NCBI GenBank assembly: GCA_014529385.2
Contig: CM043945.1
Span: 150,046,241 to 150,110,240, forward strand
DNA: 64,000 bases
Direction of reading: 5' to 3'
DNA from: Adiantum capillus-veneris
Taxonomy: Eukaryota > Streptophyta > Polypodiopsida > Polypodiales > Pteridaceae
The first letter of the stretch is position 1. Each line of letters opens with the position of its first letter. The notes beneath the pieces were generated by a model. It was not told the origin of the DNA and did not search any database. It saw only the letters and a list, made by a program, of their open reading frames with translations. Both the position numbers and the translations under genes were made by a program. This document shows, piece after piece, positions 1-11,533 of the stretch.

Positions 1-835
1 TGCAAGCTACTAAGTAGAGCTATCTCTGGCACTCGTGTAGGATCAATAATTGTACAAAGCACATTGCAATGTTTCTCTCGATCAGAGGAAAATCTCTCTG
101 TAATAGCAGCCATCCAAGCGACTGTTCTGTGGTTGCCCTCCCACACATAAAACATTTTATCAGAGAGAACTTGAAGATTCGGTCTTTTAGAAAGCTCTAT
201 CTCAAACTCTTTGTGTATATCAACCCATATTGGGTCCCATGATGAAAGAAGGTCCTTCACAACATACATAAGCACAAGCAAAAAAGAACACTTAGCAACT
301 ATTTATGATAACAAGAAAGAACACCCAGCAACCAAACAAGAACCGAACTAGAAAAATAAAATACCTGTCACATAAGCTTCCTGCTTCTTACAATTCCAAA
401 TTGAAACAATTAAAGCTCCTTTTCTTTTGCATATAGCCCTCCTTTGCAAAAGCAACTTTCAATCCACTAACATCATCCCTTAAACCTCTCACCCTTGCAT
501 AGGGAATCAATCGACATAAAGGAATTGGAGGACAATCAAAACAACTGAAAATGCAAGTAGATTGAAGAATATCCTGTCCTCGATGCATTTAGAGCTTGTG
601 CTCATCCCCCAACTCTATGTAACTACTACTACTTCATCTCTTGCAACATACGACACTATTTGTAAGCGTGCCTCTTGTGGAGCAAGAGACTCATCAACTT
701 CATGTATGGAGCCAAGCCCCAAGTCTTGACTTTGCATCTCCTCCTCTTGTGTCTCCAAGCCTTCTATCATATCAATGACAACGACCGCACTTATTTCATC
801 ACTTCTTTCTAAAATACTTGAAGCTTGATTTGAAG
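1..835 (-). pseudogene. Broken exons of an unrecognised plant gene
   Basis: I do not recognise the family. Read on the minus strand, roughly 270 down to 1 is open and protein-like, with the stretch YVWEGNHRTVAWMAAI, and runs off the window edge. A second coding block lies at about 588-369, containing CPPIPLCRLIPYARVRGLRD and then, one frame over, GALIVSIWNCKKQEAYVT followed by a GTATTT donor-like sequence near 369. The change of frame falls in an AAAAGG run near 424, and a TAA sits just upstream of the first frame. A further acidic open stretch (about 835-628) ends in a TAG. The pieces look like two or three exons of one gene with at least one frameshift and one or two stops, so I call it a pseudogene. 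A sequencing indel in the homopolymer is an alternative for the frameshift only. Confidence 0.5.
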
Positions 836-843
836 AATGTTAG

Positions 844-2580
844 TGGGTCGCCGTGATGGACGTCTGCAGCATAGCTTTCTAACACTAACATAATATCAAT
901 ACTCAGGGAAAGTGACTCAGATGGGGCACGGAGACTCTATGAGATCGTCAATCTCACGAAGTGAACCTTAACAAGCAAACACAACAACTCTACAAGCAAA
1001 CCAACACTCATTTGATCAGGGAAATCTGCCTATGTTCTTTCTCACAGCTCTAGATCATGCCATTTTGGCACTCGAACGAACTTGAAATGCAATAAAACTT
1101 TAGGAGGAGGTCTACGACACCTAGGGGCACTATCCCAGCAAGTCTGGTCGCAATCCGACAAGGTACCAAAATCATGATCCATCATAAAAAAAGGTCCTGA
1201 AAATTGCAACATAACTATCCAGAAAGGTCGCCCTATGGTCTAGGGACACTCTCCTATGGTCAAAATGACTATAAACAATGATTTAAGCACTCAAATCTGC
1301 AATTATAGCTCATAGACGCGTAGTCGCGAACCACAACAAAACTGACAATGCTTACACTTGAATTAAAGAGAAAAGAGAGAGGAACACAATGCAAGTTTCT
1401 GAATCAAAAAGGGATTACCAAATCATTAGCTGCAAGGATTACAAGTTTGGAGCAGCTCGTAGCTTGAGCGTACGTTTTTTGAGCTCCCTTCTTTCTCCAA
1501 AGATAAGCCTCCTTTCACATTAAGGTTATTGACCTTTATACCTAGGGCATTCTAAATGGCCAGTGGCCGGCTTACATGGACCTTTACGAATATCATTACA
1601 ACATTACAACTCAGGGAATTGATCCATTACTCTGGAATCAGGATTTACACAGAGTATCACTACACTAGCTTGGACAAAATAATAGACTACAAATGTGGTG
1701 TCCGGCTACGTGTCCGCGGGTCACCGCGACGGACGTCTGCAACATAGCTTTCTGGCACTAACATAATTTCAATACTCAGGGAAAGTGACTCGGATGGGGC
1801 ACGGAGACTCTATGAGATCGTCAATCTCACGAAGTGAACCTTAACAAGAAAACACAACAACTCTACAAGCAAACCAACACTCAATGATCAGGGAAATTTT
1901 CTTATGTCCTTTCTCACAGCTCTAGGTCATCACGCCATTTCAAACTTTAGGAGGAGGTCTATGACACCTAGGGGCACTATCCTAGCAAGTCTGGTCGCAA
2001 TCTGGTCGCAATCCGACAAGGTACCAAAATCACGATCCATCATGAAAAAGGTCTTGAAAACTGCAACAACAAAACTATCCAGAAAGGTCTCCCTATGGTC
2101 TAGGAACACTCTCCTATGGTCAAAACGACTATAAACAATGATTTACGCACTCAAATTTGCAATTATAGCGCACAGACGCGTAGTCGTGAACCACAACAAA
2201 ACTGAAAATGCTTACACTTGAATTAAAGAGCAAAGAGAGAGGAACACAATGCAAGTTTTTGAACCGAAAATGGATTACCAAATCAGTAGCTGCGAGGATT
2301 ACAAGTTTGGAGCAGCTCGTAGCTTGAGCGTACGTTTTTTGAGCTCCCTTATTTCTCCAAAGATAAGCCTCCTTTCACATTAAGGTTATTGACCTTTATA
2401 CCTAGGGCATTCTAAATGGCCAGTGGCTGGTTTACATGGACCTTACAAATATCATTACAGCATTACAACTCAAGGAATTGATCCATTACTCTGGAATCAG
2501 GATTTACACAGAGTATCAATACACTAGCTTAGACAAAATAATAGACTACAAATGTGGTTTCCGGCCAGGTGTCCGACCAG
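844..2580. repeat. Two tandem copies of a ~0.87 kb non-coding repeat
   Basis: Copy 1 runs about 844-1716 and copy 2 about 1717-2580. The shared landmark GGACGTCTGC occurs at 858 and 1731, and AAATGTGGT at 1691 and 2551. The copies differ by scattered substitutions, a ~25-bp block missing from copy 2 near 1940, and a short internal duplication of TCTGGTCGCAA in copy 2 near 1990. No open frame is shared. The copies may derive from an LTR, but I found no convincing TG...CA ends. Confidence 0.8.
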
Positions 2581-2599
2581 TTGGGAGCCCGCTTGATTT

Positions 2600-4909
2600 A
2601 TCCTCAAACATTTCTAATTTGCGTCGTCCCTTGACACGACCTTGTGCAGTCTTGTCATAGGGTTGTCTTCAGCTTTGTATTCAAGGTTGGTCTTGAGTTT
2701 GGGAAGTGCTTTGTCGTTGATCACACTCCCCCCTTCCTTGAGTGACTCATATCTGCCATGTTGTTGATACATAATTTTATCTTTGATTTTTGAGACAACT
2801 TTTCTTCTTGTTCTGCATTTGCCTCTTTGTTTCCAGTCTTGGCCACCATGAAGAGGGATTTTCATGTTTTTGAGTTTGTAGAACTGAGCCTCTTTGTGTT
2901 GCTGACTTTATGTTGGTTTTGCTTTCCATGTCCACTGCAATTTGAGTTTTCCACAATAGGTAGCCGGTGTGGCACTGTGTGAGCTACTTTTGATTGTTGT
3001 TGATGACTCTCTCACGGAATTTGTATGCTGTAGGCCATTCTTTGACTTGCCATTGTTTGATAGAGCTTTGTTGTTGACCTTGGAGATAAAAGGTTTTCTT
3101 GATAAGCATATGGAGACCTGCAGTTTTTGCTCCAGGTCATTGTCGATTGATTTGGGTAGTAATTTCCTTATTGCTGATGTAGAAGGAATATATACAAGAA
3201 GTTGATGATGAGGTCTAGATTAGGGTCTTACAACCTGGATGACCAAAGGGAAAAAACTCGGAGGGGAAAAAAGTGCCTTTGGTATATGCTCTTATTGGAG
3301 TTGAGCATTTGGAATTGAAGTACCTATCATGCAAGGTGAGTGCTGGGAGAAATAAAGGAAAAGTGTCTAATGCAAGTGCCAATTATGGGACACTTTATAT
3401 GGTTATGATAAATTTGTCAAACAAAAGCATGTAGTGTAAGAGATGGACATGATGGGTGCTTCAAGGAACAAATGTAGCACATGTGACATCAAAGGACGTC
3501 TCCATAGCTTCCACGTTTCCAAGAAGGGTTTTCGATGTAGAAGCTTCTCCACTCATTCCTCACTGTGCTGAGTGCTCAGTGTCCTTCGGACTTCCTCCTT
3601 CACTTACCACTATACTACAATGACTTTGACTCTTATGCTCACCTATACCATCATGAGCAACACAACGTAATTATACTCAACTCTTCCAGTTTGAGAAATA
3701 TCTAAAATAACTAAGACGCTTAGACCACCGAGAATATTACATGAAGATTTGGGACTAACACCTCGCTCATTAGTGACTTAGCTGTCCGACTCTGACTTTT
3801 ATGCCATGTATTTTTAATGGCGACTTGGACTTACCTGTTCAAGGCCAGAAACCCAATTCCATAAGTTCTGGAAATTTAGGCCTCTTCCATTGTGTTGGTC
3901 TTTGGATGCCACCATTTTGTCGAGTAGGTTGGCATATTTTGGCTCCTCTTGACTTGCTTGTCGTATGTTCACACTGCTTTGTGGAACAAGTCCTTCAACT
4001 CTGATAGGGCTTGATGTAGCCTTTGCGTTATCTTGCACGAGAAGCGGTTGTCGAGATGTGTGGGTTTTTTGTGATTTAGTTTCTAGTGGAAATTTTGGCA
4101 ACCCACTTTGTTTTTGGTCCGTGTGTGATCGTCTTTTGCATTTGCTCCTTTTGCTCGATGACTTGATGGACACTAGGCTTCGGTAGCCAGATGTGATGAT
4201 TTCCTTTTTAGAAGCCTTGCTTTTGTAGTTGATGACGAGGTATCCATCTAGAGATTGTAGCAACCTTCATTGCAATTGGCTTCTGTTGGTTGTTGGTGAT
4301 CATTGCTTGCCTTGGGGTAGAAGCTTGTTCTACATAATTTTTCTTGGTTGCTCCAGATTGAGCTACACTTTTTGGTAACCATATTTGAGTGTTACCTTCA
4401 TAAATCCTTGTGCTTTGAGTACCTTCACTGGAATCATCCGCTGCTTTACCTATTTTTCTTGGGTAACTCGACTAAGGTCTGACTTTAGCACCCATACTTC
4501 TCTTGTTGCCCGCTTGGAAGGTCTTTTTGTCTGCCTTTTGTTGTTGTTCTTTCCCTTGCCTGAGTTTTTTGTATTGATAGCTTGGCTTGCTCCTTGTAGA
4601 ACTCTTTGGTTGAGGCGAGTAGATCTAGGCTGTTACTTTAGGCTTTTTGGCCCAAACATTAATGTTTCCTTTGAAGTAGCCTTGAGCAGTGATTGACTCA
4701 TTTGATGCTACCCACCCTGTCACCTTTTTTGTTGAGGCTAAACTTGTGCTTCATGTATCCAAACTGGGTCCTTGACTTTGATGTGCTCTTTGGATACCAA
4801 CACTTGGTTGACCTTCTTTGGCTTCTTTTGGATGCTTTTTTGTGATGGAAACTTTGATTGATAGAATTTTTGTTTTGATTTCCATTGCATTGTTAGTGGT
4901 TTGGCTCTT
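2600..4909 (-). pseudogene. Decayed retroelement coding region, downstream part
   Basis: Minus-strand open stretches rich in Lys, Ser and Gln at 4909-4738, 4263-3814 and 2865-2614 are separated by stops. This is the continuation of the block at 10095-11000: the Copia element at 4915-10089 and its GATGT target duplication separate the two halves. The last stretch contains NPMTRLHKVVSRDDAN, which resembles the TRxxxK-type ends of Gypsy polyproteins, but that is weak. No catalytic motif is visible. The block has no function now. Confidence 0.4.
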
Positions 4910-4914
4910 GATGT

Positions 4915-5141
4915 TGTTGGAATTAGGGTTGCAGAGAAACACACACAGCTTGGAGAAGACGAAGGAAGCTCAAGGCACACAATAGAGAGTGTGTTACTTA
5001 GTGTGCAATGGAAAGATAGATAGCCCTAGAGTGATGGGCGTATATACAATGCTCGGGGGGGAAAACCTCCTAAAGAGGGAAAAAATGCCCCGGCGGTCCT
5101 AGTGTGTTCACACACATCACTACCACATGTATATGGTAACA
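4915..5141 (-). repeat. 3' LTR of the Copia element
   Basis: 227 bp, starting TGTTGGAATT and ending GGTAACA on the plus strand. It matches 9863-10089 except for two G/A changes in the CTCGGGGG run, one C/T in GCCCCGG and one T/C near the end. Confidence 0.93.
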
Positions 5142-5152
5142 AATCCCCCCTG
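5142..5152 (-). other. Polypurine tract of the Copia element
   Basis: Read on the minus strand, CCAGGGGGGATT abuts the 3' LTR directly. This is the standard site for plus-strand DNA priming in LTR retrotransposons. Confidence 0.8.
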
Positions 5153-5216
5153 GAGTGATGCGGTGAACGAGAGCTGGCACATGAGTAAAGGGAAGTGCCA
5201 TGCCCTGAGGACAGGA

Positions 5217-8200
5217 TCAGTCCACAAAGGGGAGTAAGCCCAAAGCTTTGCGGAAAGCTTCAAGCTTCTCACGAGACAATGCCTTTGTGAAAAGATCTGC
5301 AAGGTTGTCCTCTGTTGGCACATAAGCCAAGCTGATCTCTCCTGCTGAGAGCCTCTCCCTAACATAGTGGTAATGCACCTCAATGTGCTTTGTGCGAGCA
5401 TGAAAAACTGGGTTCCTCACAACTGCCAATGCCCTCTGACTATCAGTGTAGATAGTGTTGGTAGTGTCCTGTCCAACACCCAAACTAGCCATAAGGTGTC
5501 TGAGCCATACACACTCAACCATAGCTGTGAAGACTGCCCTGTACTCAGCCTCACAACTCGAAGTGGCCACAGTAGGTTGCTTCTTGCTCAGCCATGATAT
5601 ACATGAACTGCCAAGCATGAAACAAAAACCACTTGTGGACACTCGCGTGTCAAAACAACCAGCCCAATCTGAGTCCGAAAAAGCATGTAAGTCTGGCGGC
5701 AATGATCCCCCCTTGGGATAAAACAAGCCAAGATGTAAAGTGCCACTAAGGTAGTGGAAAATTCTCTTGACAGCCTGCCAATGCTTAGACCCTGGCTATG
5801 CATAAATCTGCTGACTTGTGAGACTGCAAACTGAATATCCGGCCTCGTGTTGCATACATAAATGAGGCAGCCAACAGCAGTTTGGTAAAGAGTGACATCA
5901 GCAGGATCGCCAGCATCATGTAGACTCATCTTCAAACCTGTTTCCATGGGAGTGGCAATAGGTTTGCAATCCTCAAGTCCAAACTTACATAGCAATGTCT
6001 CTATGTAACTTTTCTGACACAAGGCAATACCACCATCACACTGCTTAAACTGTATGCCCAAATAATGATGCAACAGCCCCAAATCTTTCATCTTGAAAGT
6101 AGCATTCAAATCAGCCTTAAATTCAGCAATATGTCTCTCATTTGGTCCAGTGATCAGCAAATCATCAACATAAAGAACCACTATGAGAAATACATCACCC
6201 TCACGCTTTACATACAATGTGCTTTCTGTTGGACTGTTACGAAAGCCTTGTTTGACCAAATGAGTGTCAGCTTTCTCATACCAAGCACGAGGAGATTGCT
6301 TCAACCCATACAAAGCCTTGTTACATTTGCACACTTTGTCCTCTTGTCCTTTTATGACAAAACCGTTGTGTTACATAAACTTCCTCAAATATGTCACCAT
6401 TGAAGAAAGCAGTAACAATGTCTGATTGATGTACATCCCAACCAAAATGAGCTGCCAATGCACATAGAAAACGCACAGTAGTCATATGACAAGTGGGAGA
6501 AAAAGTCTCTTCATAATCTATGCCTTTTTGCTGTGCATAACCCTTTGCAACAAGTCGAGCCTTATGGCGATCAATCTCACCATCCGGCTTGTGTTTCAAC
6601 TTGTAAATCCACTTCGTACCAATGGCCTTTTTGCCAGGAGGCAAATCACATAAATTCCATGTGTCATTTTCTATAAGTGCATCATATTCTGATTGCATGG
6701 CAGCCATCCAATTTTTTGAATTCTGTGCTTCATCAAAAGACAGAGGCTCCTCAACATCATGTAAACTAGACACAGCCAAAGCATAACAATCTGATGCATA
6801 AGATGCATGGCGAGAGCCTGAACGAGTACGACTAGACAAAGGTGCATCCAATTTACTCTCACGCAAAGTGTGCACCAGCCATTTTGGCATACCTCTAGCC
6901 TGCTCATTTTCAGCCCTTTCCTCATCAAGTACATCATGTACATCTGCATCAGTAATAGGCTGATCTAAAACATTTTCAGAAACCCCCATAGGTTGTACAT
7001 TTGCCTCATTGGAACTTACATTCATATTTCCACCACTGAAAAGAGGCAACAAAGTGTCATAAATGTCCTGTGAGCTTACATTACTGTCTCTAGTACATGA
7101 CAGCAAGGGCTGAACAGAATCTTCCACAAACACTACATCCCGAGAAACCAGAATACGTTTTGTTTGCGGATGATACAACCTGTAACCTTTGCTTTCAGCA
7201 CTATAACCAACAAAAATACATTTGACAGCCTTATCATCCAATTTTCTGTGCTGCACTTGTGGCACCAAAGCATATGCCAAACAGCCAAAAACAGGCATGT
7301 GCTCAATAGAAGGTTTTCTATCATGCCATGCTTCATATGGAGTAATAGACTGCAAAGCTTTCATAGGACACCTGTTAAGTACATAAGTGGCACACATGAT
7401 GGCCTCAAGCCAAAAAGAATGCGGCAAAGCTTGACTTTTGACCATACATCGTGCCATTTCCGTCAGTGACCTGTTTTTCCTCTCAGCAACACCATTTTGT
7501 TGAGGTGTATAAGGCACTTTACATTGGTGTTTTATCCCACGACTAGCCAGAAATGCATTAAATTCATGAGACACGTACTCCCCCCCTCGATCGGAATGGA
7601 GGGTGCCCATAGTACATTTCGAGACATTTTCAGGCATAGCCAGAAATTGTTTGAAGCACATAAAAACTTCGAACTTCGCTTTAAGCGGAAATACCCATGC
7701 ATGCTTGGAGTAATCATCAATGAAAGTCACGAAGTACAGGTAATTTCCCAAGGACGGAGTTTGCATGGGCCCACAAACATCACTATGCACAAGCTGCAAC
7801 CTGCATGTGGCCCGAACTGAACCATCCTTTGGAAATTTAGAAGGCTGCATCTTACCCAAAATACAGCCTTCACAATCATGTTTGACAGGTGCTTCAAGAG
7901 GTGGCAAAGAAGCAACCATATCAGATTTTTGCAAACGCAGCAAACTGGAAAAATTCAGATGACCAAAACGTGCATCCCAAAGTTTTGCATCTGAAATAGC
8001 CCTTGAATCTGCAACAGCATTTGCAAAATTTTGTCCACCCTTGTCATACAAAGTGAGCTTATACATCCCACGGCACAAAAGGCTAGATGCAACAATTTCA
8101 TCACCAAAACTGAGATCATGAACTATACATCTGTCATCCACAAATTTGACTACAAGTCCAAGTCTAGCAAGTGCGGATACAGACAAGAGATTCTTCTTGA

Positions 8201-9500
8201 TCCAAGGTACATAAAGTGCATCAACAAGTGTGAAGGAACTGCCATTAGCAGCAGTGAGCACAATCTTTCCAACTCCCTGAACTGGATAAGACGCGTTGTT
8301 GGCACAAGTGACTGAATTCCCATGAGGGACAGACTCAAGAGAGGTAAACAATTCACGATGTGAGGTAATGTGCTTTGTAGCACCACTATCGAAATACCAC
8401 ACATGTGAATCTACAGCAACGACTGACAAGCATGCATCATTGACAGCAGGATTGTAAGTGCACTCTGCGCTAAAAGCCCATTCTGCATCAACATCAGCAA
8501 CACAGTCTCCTTTCACAGAAGACTCAACAATGGCTGCATTTGTAGTGGAGCCAGCATTTGCAGTGGAACCACCCTCTTTCTTCTTAGCCTCTTTGGCCTT
8601 CAACTTAGGACACGACTTGATCAAGTGATCATTGGCTTTACAATAATGGCAACGCATCTTCTTTTTGCCCTTATCACCAGAATTGCCAGACGAAGTACTG
8701 CCAGCAGAAGCATTAGGAACATAATTTTTGCCACTCGCAGCAGAACCATAAGAAGTGGCTGCATTGCTGTTACCACCCTTTCTTTGAGAAGCAATAAAAG
8801 CATGTTCAACTGCACGCTGCCTAGTCCTGTTTTTTTTGGAAAGTGACTCTTGCAACAGCAATGTGCATAATGCATCAAACTTGACAACTTCAGGATTTCC
8901 TTGGGTCATCAGTCTCCAAGTACTAGCAAAAGTCTGGTAGGAATCTGGTAAGGCATCAAGAACAGTCTGCACAAGGGAACTGTCTGAAATGACTTCACCT
9001 ACAGAAATAAGCTGCTCATTGATATCCTTGACACTAGCAAGGAAAGTGTCCATATCATCTTCCTCATGCATAATCTTCGACTCCAGCTCTTTACGCAGCA
9101 AAGCAATTTTAGCCTCATTGCGGCTTGCATAAAGACCTGCTAAAATATCCCAAGCCTGTTTTGTTGATTTTGCTGAACGGATGTGAGGAACAATGGTGCG
9201 CTTCACAGACAACGCAATCAATGCATGAGCCTGCGCATCCTTAACATCCCAACGAGCTTGTTCTGTTGTAGGCAAAACAACTCTAACAGCTGCAATCCTT
9301 GCAGCAAGACCTGCAACATCCTCAACATCGCCTACATCCTCAGAACCAGGACATACATCAATGTCCTGCACAATGTTCCAGACACCTTTTGACACAAGAA
9401 CATGTTGCATCATATAAGCCCACATAGGGTAGTTGTCCCCATCCAACCTGTCCTCAGCAGCAAACATCTTGAACACATCTGTGTTGTTGTTGTCAGCCAT
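5217..9500 (-). pseudogene. Copia gag-pol polyprotein gene, two frameshifts
   Basis: The start is taken at the ATG at 9498-9500 (MADNNN), since this begins the usual Copia gag N-terminus. Domains in order (residues from this Met): gag with a UBN2-like core 1-230; CCHC zinc knuckle CHYCKANDHLIKSC 284-297; aspartic protease WYFDSGATKH with DSG at 371-373; integrase with Asp 574, Asp 637 and Glu 673 (HSD, HSDRGGEY, NGVAERKN); then reverse transcriptase. The frame breaks near 6370, just after EEVYVTQ, and resumes in another frame with NKALYGLKQSPRAWYEK and the catalytic YVDDLL at about 6172-6155. A second break near 5790 precedes RNase H (SDSDWAGCFD, SSCEAEYRA), which ends at 5217. Before these breaks it encoded the replication and integration proteins of the element. 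Confidence 0.93.
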
Positions 9501-9848
9501 GGTAAATGCTGCACCTGATGTGAAAACTGCCTGAAAATAGGAGAAATGGAGCAGGAACAACCTGTGCTATATAGCACAAACCGTAGAAGACTATAAGGCA
9601 CCTGTTATGCATAAAACGGCACTGACAGAAATTCTACACAAAATGACGAAATAGCCTGTGCAGTACTGCTTGTAGTGGAAACGGAGGCCGAAATGAGCCC
9701 AAATCAAAATTCTGAGCAGACCAAGCTCTTCGAGCTTACCCAAAATATTTGTCGACCTGCGAACGCTCGCCAAAGCTCACTGAAATTGGAGAAAGTGAGA
9801 AGGCGTGTGCTGGAGCAGCTGGCGACTAAGCCCGGGAGGACGTGACCT

Positions 9849-9860
9849 GCTCTGATACCA
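9849..9860 (-). other. Copia primer-binding site
   Basis: The minus strand reads TGGTATCAGAGC two bases inside the 5' LTR. This is the usual plant Copia site complementary to the 3' end of initiator tRNA-Met. Confidence 0.9.
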
Positions 9861-9862
9861 AT

Positions 9863-10089
9863 TGTTGGAATTAGGGTTGCAGAGAAACACACACAGCTTG
9901 GAGAAGACGAAGGAAGCTCAAGGCACACAATAGAGAGTGTGTTACTTAGTGTGCAATGGAAAGATAGATAGCCCTAGAGTGATGGGCGTATATACAATGC
10001 TCGGGGGAAAAAACCTCCTAAAGAGGGAAAAAATGCCCCTGCGGTCCTAGTGTGTTCACACACATCACTACCACATGTATATGGCAACA
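9863..10089 (-). repeat. 5' LTR of the Copia element
   Basis: 227 bp, the partner of 4915-5141. It is followed by the target duplication GATGT (10090-10094). Confidence 0.93.
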
Positions 10090-10094
10090 GATGT

Positions 10095-11000
10095 AGAGGC
10101 TTCGCAAGAAGTCTGATGGAGGCTCCTTGAAGGTAAAGTCGTCTTGCAAGGTTGATTTACTTGAATGTTTACCTTTGCTTTACCTTTTTCCGTGATGGTT
10201 GGTTGCTCCTTTTTTGCATTGAATTGAGGTGATTTTGGGGCTTTTGATGGTGTTGTTGTTGCGGATTTTGATTGTTGACGAAAGAAGACGTTCCTCCAGC
10301 TTTTTGTCAAGACTAGACTCTCCTTGATGTGATGGGAATCGATTATGTGGAAAGTATCCTTATACCCTCCGGTACTCAACTTGAGTACAGCTTCTGCATG
10401 CCAAAGCTAGGTGTCGGTATTTTTGAACTTGTGTACACGATCTCCTCTAGCTTTGTGATTGGCGGCTTTCCCATCATGATCCAAGTTTCATATGTCATTA
10501 GATTCTTTGTTGGTTCTCGATCTATCACAGCTGAACATGTGATTTTGATTCATGTTTCCCTGCTTATGCTGAATTTGATCATCGTAGGAGACAATCGATC
10601 TTCTTCCTTGTCCCTGTTCTTCTTTTGATATTGCGTTTGTTGAAGATTTGTCGTTGAACTTGCAAGCTTTTCTCCTTCATCTACTTTCATTTGCACTTTT
10701 TTTGGAGTGGACTTCTTTGAAACAACTTTTGTTGATTCTCCAGGTATGTCAATGATGACATATTCTTGTTGTTGCTCTGCTTCCTTCATGTGCACTTCGG
10801 CATCATGCTCCATGATGTAGCTATCTGTTTCACCTTTTCTGCTTTCACACTCACAACCTTCGTTAGCTTCCTTCAACACCTTTATCGTAAACAAGGGAGT
10901 TACATCAGACCCCTCTTCATCACAAAATTTAGTCAGGGTCACCTCATTCACACACACATCAAGAGTCAAAGCACATAGAGGTCCGTTATCATGTGATACG
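10095..11000 (-). pseudogene. Decayed Gypsy-like coding region, upstream part
   Basis: Two minus-strand open stretches (10969-10550 and 10379-10095) are separated by a stop at about 10414. The first contains LDVCVN...TKFCDEEGSDVTP. This lines up with MDVCVN...TQFCNEDGYDIIP in the protease-to-reverse-transcriptase linker of the plus-strand Gypsy element at 54114-54180, so I assign this block to a related Gypsy family. The second stretch contains GGYKDTFHIIDSHHIKES and is then cut by the Copia insertion, continuing at 4909. No catalytic motif remains. Confidence 0.55.
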
Positions 11001-11190
11001 TGACATATTGGTTAGCAAGTCCATTTGATCTAGTCAAGGTTCGTACGAATGACAACCCTACAAATGCTCTCATGAAGAGCCTACCCTCAAAGCATGGAGA
11101 TGATGGGTATAGTGTGAAGCCACTTGGATTGCTTCACGATTGTACAAATGTACATACTTACACATATAGCCAGTTGGGCTACGTTGGCCT

Positions 11191-11260
11191 TCAAGTGGGA
11201 GATTGTTGGGATTCAAGTTAACTAGCCAGCATGCGTGCACTATTAACCTAATCCATTTAA
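11191..11260 (+). mobile_element. Remnant polypurine tract and LTR start, Copia-type
   Basis: CAAGTGGGAGAT at 11191-11202 immediately precedes TGTTGGGATT at 11203, a typical plus-strand Copia tract-LTR junction. The left side is short non-coding remnant and I cannot find the LTR's other end or a partner, so this is a truncated relic. Confidence 0.5.
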
Positions 11261-11305
11261 CCTTATTCTTTGATATAGCATAAGAATAAGGAGTTTTATC
11301 TTGAC

Positions 11306-11533
11306 TCACTTTGTGCTCCAGCATACATTGTGTCTAATATACACGTCCAAACTAAGGTCGTATCTAATGATTGGCAAAATAAAAGGATTCACTGAAGCGT
11401 TTATCTCAGCCAACCTAAGAGGACCTAAAATCCTACGAATTACTCGTTGAAATTGCAACTTAGTACTAACAATTATGTGCACCTTTTGCCTTGTAATGGG
11501 AATAAAAGGATCATACAAATTCTCGTGATTCAT
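11306..11533 (-). other. Conserved-looking coding fragment, unknown
   Basis: The minus-strand frame contains LQFQRVIRRILG and RLAEINASVNPFILPI. It aligns without gaps over about 43 residues to the minus-strand frame at 20454-20651 (IHFQQR...RVGEILASPNSVILPL), with roughly 20 identities. The underlying codons differ a good deal, so this looks like protein-level conservation. I cannot name the family. Both copies lie near Gypsy sequence. Confidence 0.35.

Larger units (their letters stand above)
4915..10089 (-). mobile_element. Ty1/Copia LTR retrotransposon, nearly complete, minus strand
   Basis: The element is 5175 bp with two 227-bp LTRs (4915-5141 and 9863-10089), each starting TGTT and ending AACA. 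It is flanked by a perfect 5-bp target duplication GATGT at 4910-4914 and 10090-10094. By eye the LTRs differ at about four positions, so the insertion is fairly recent. A primer-binding site matching initiator tRNA-Met and a polypurine tract sit inside the right and left LTRs respectively, as expected for a minus-strand element. The gag-pol frame carries two frameshifts, so this copy cannot make a full polyprotein. It interrupts an older minus-strand retroelement. Confidence 0.95.

Noticed and set aside
3814-4263. 149-codon minus-strand host gene
   Set aside because: It is collinear with other decayed stretches of the retroelement split by the Copia insertion and has no independent gene features.
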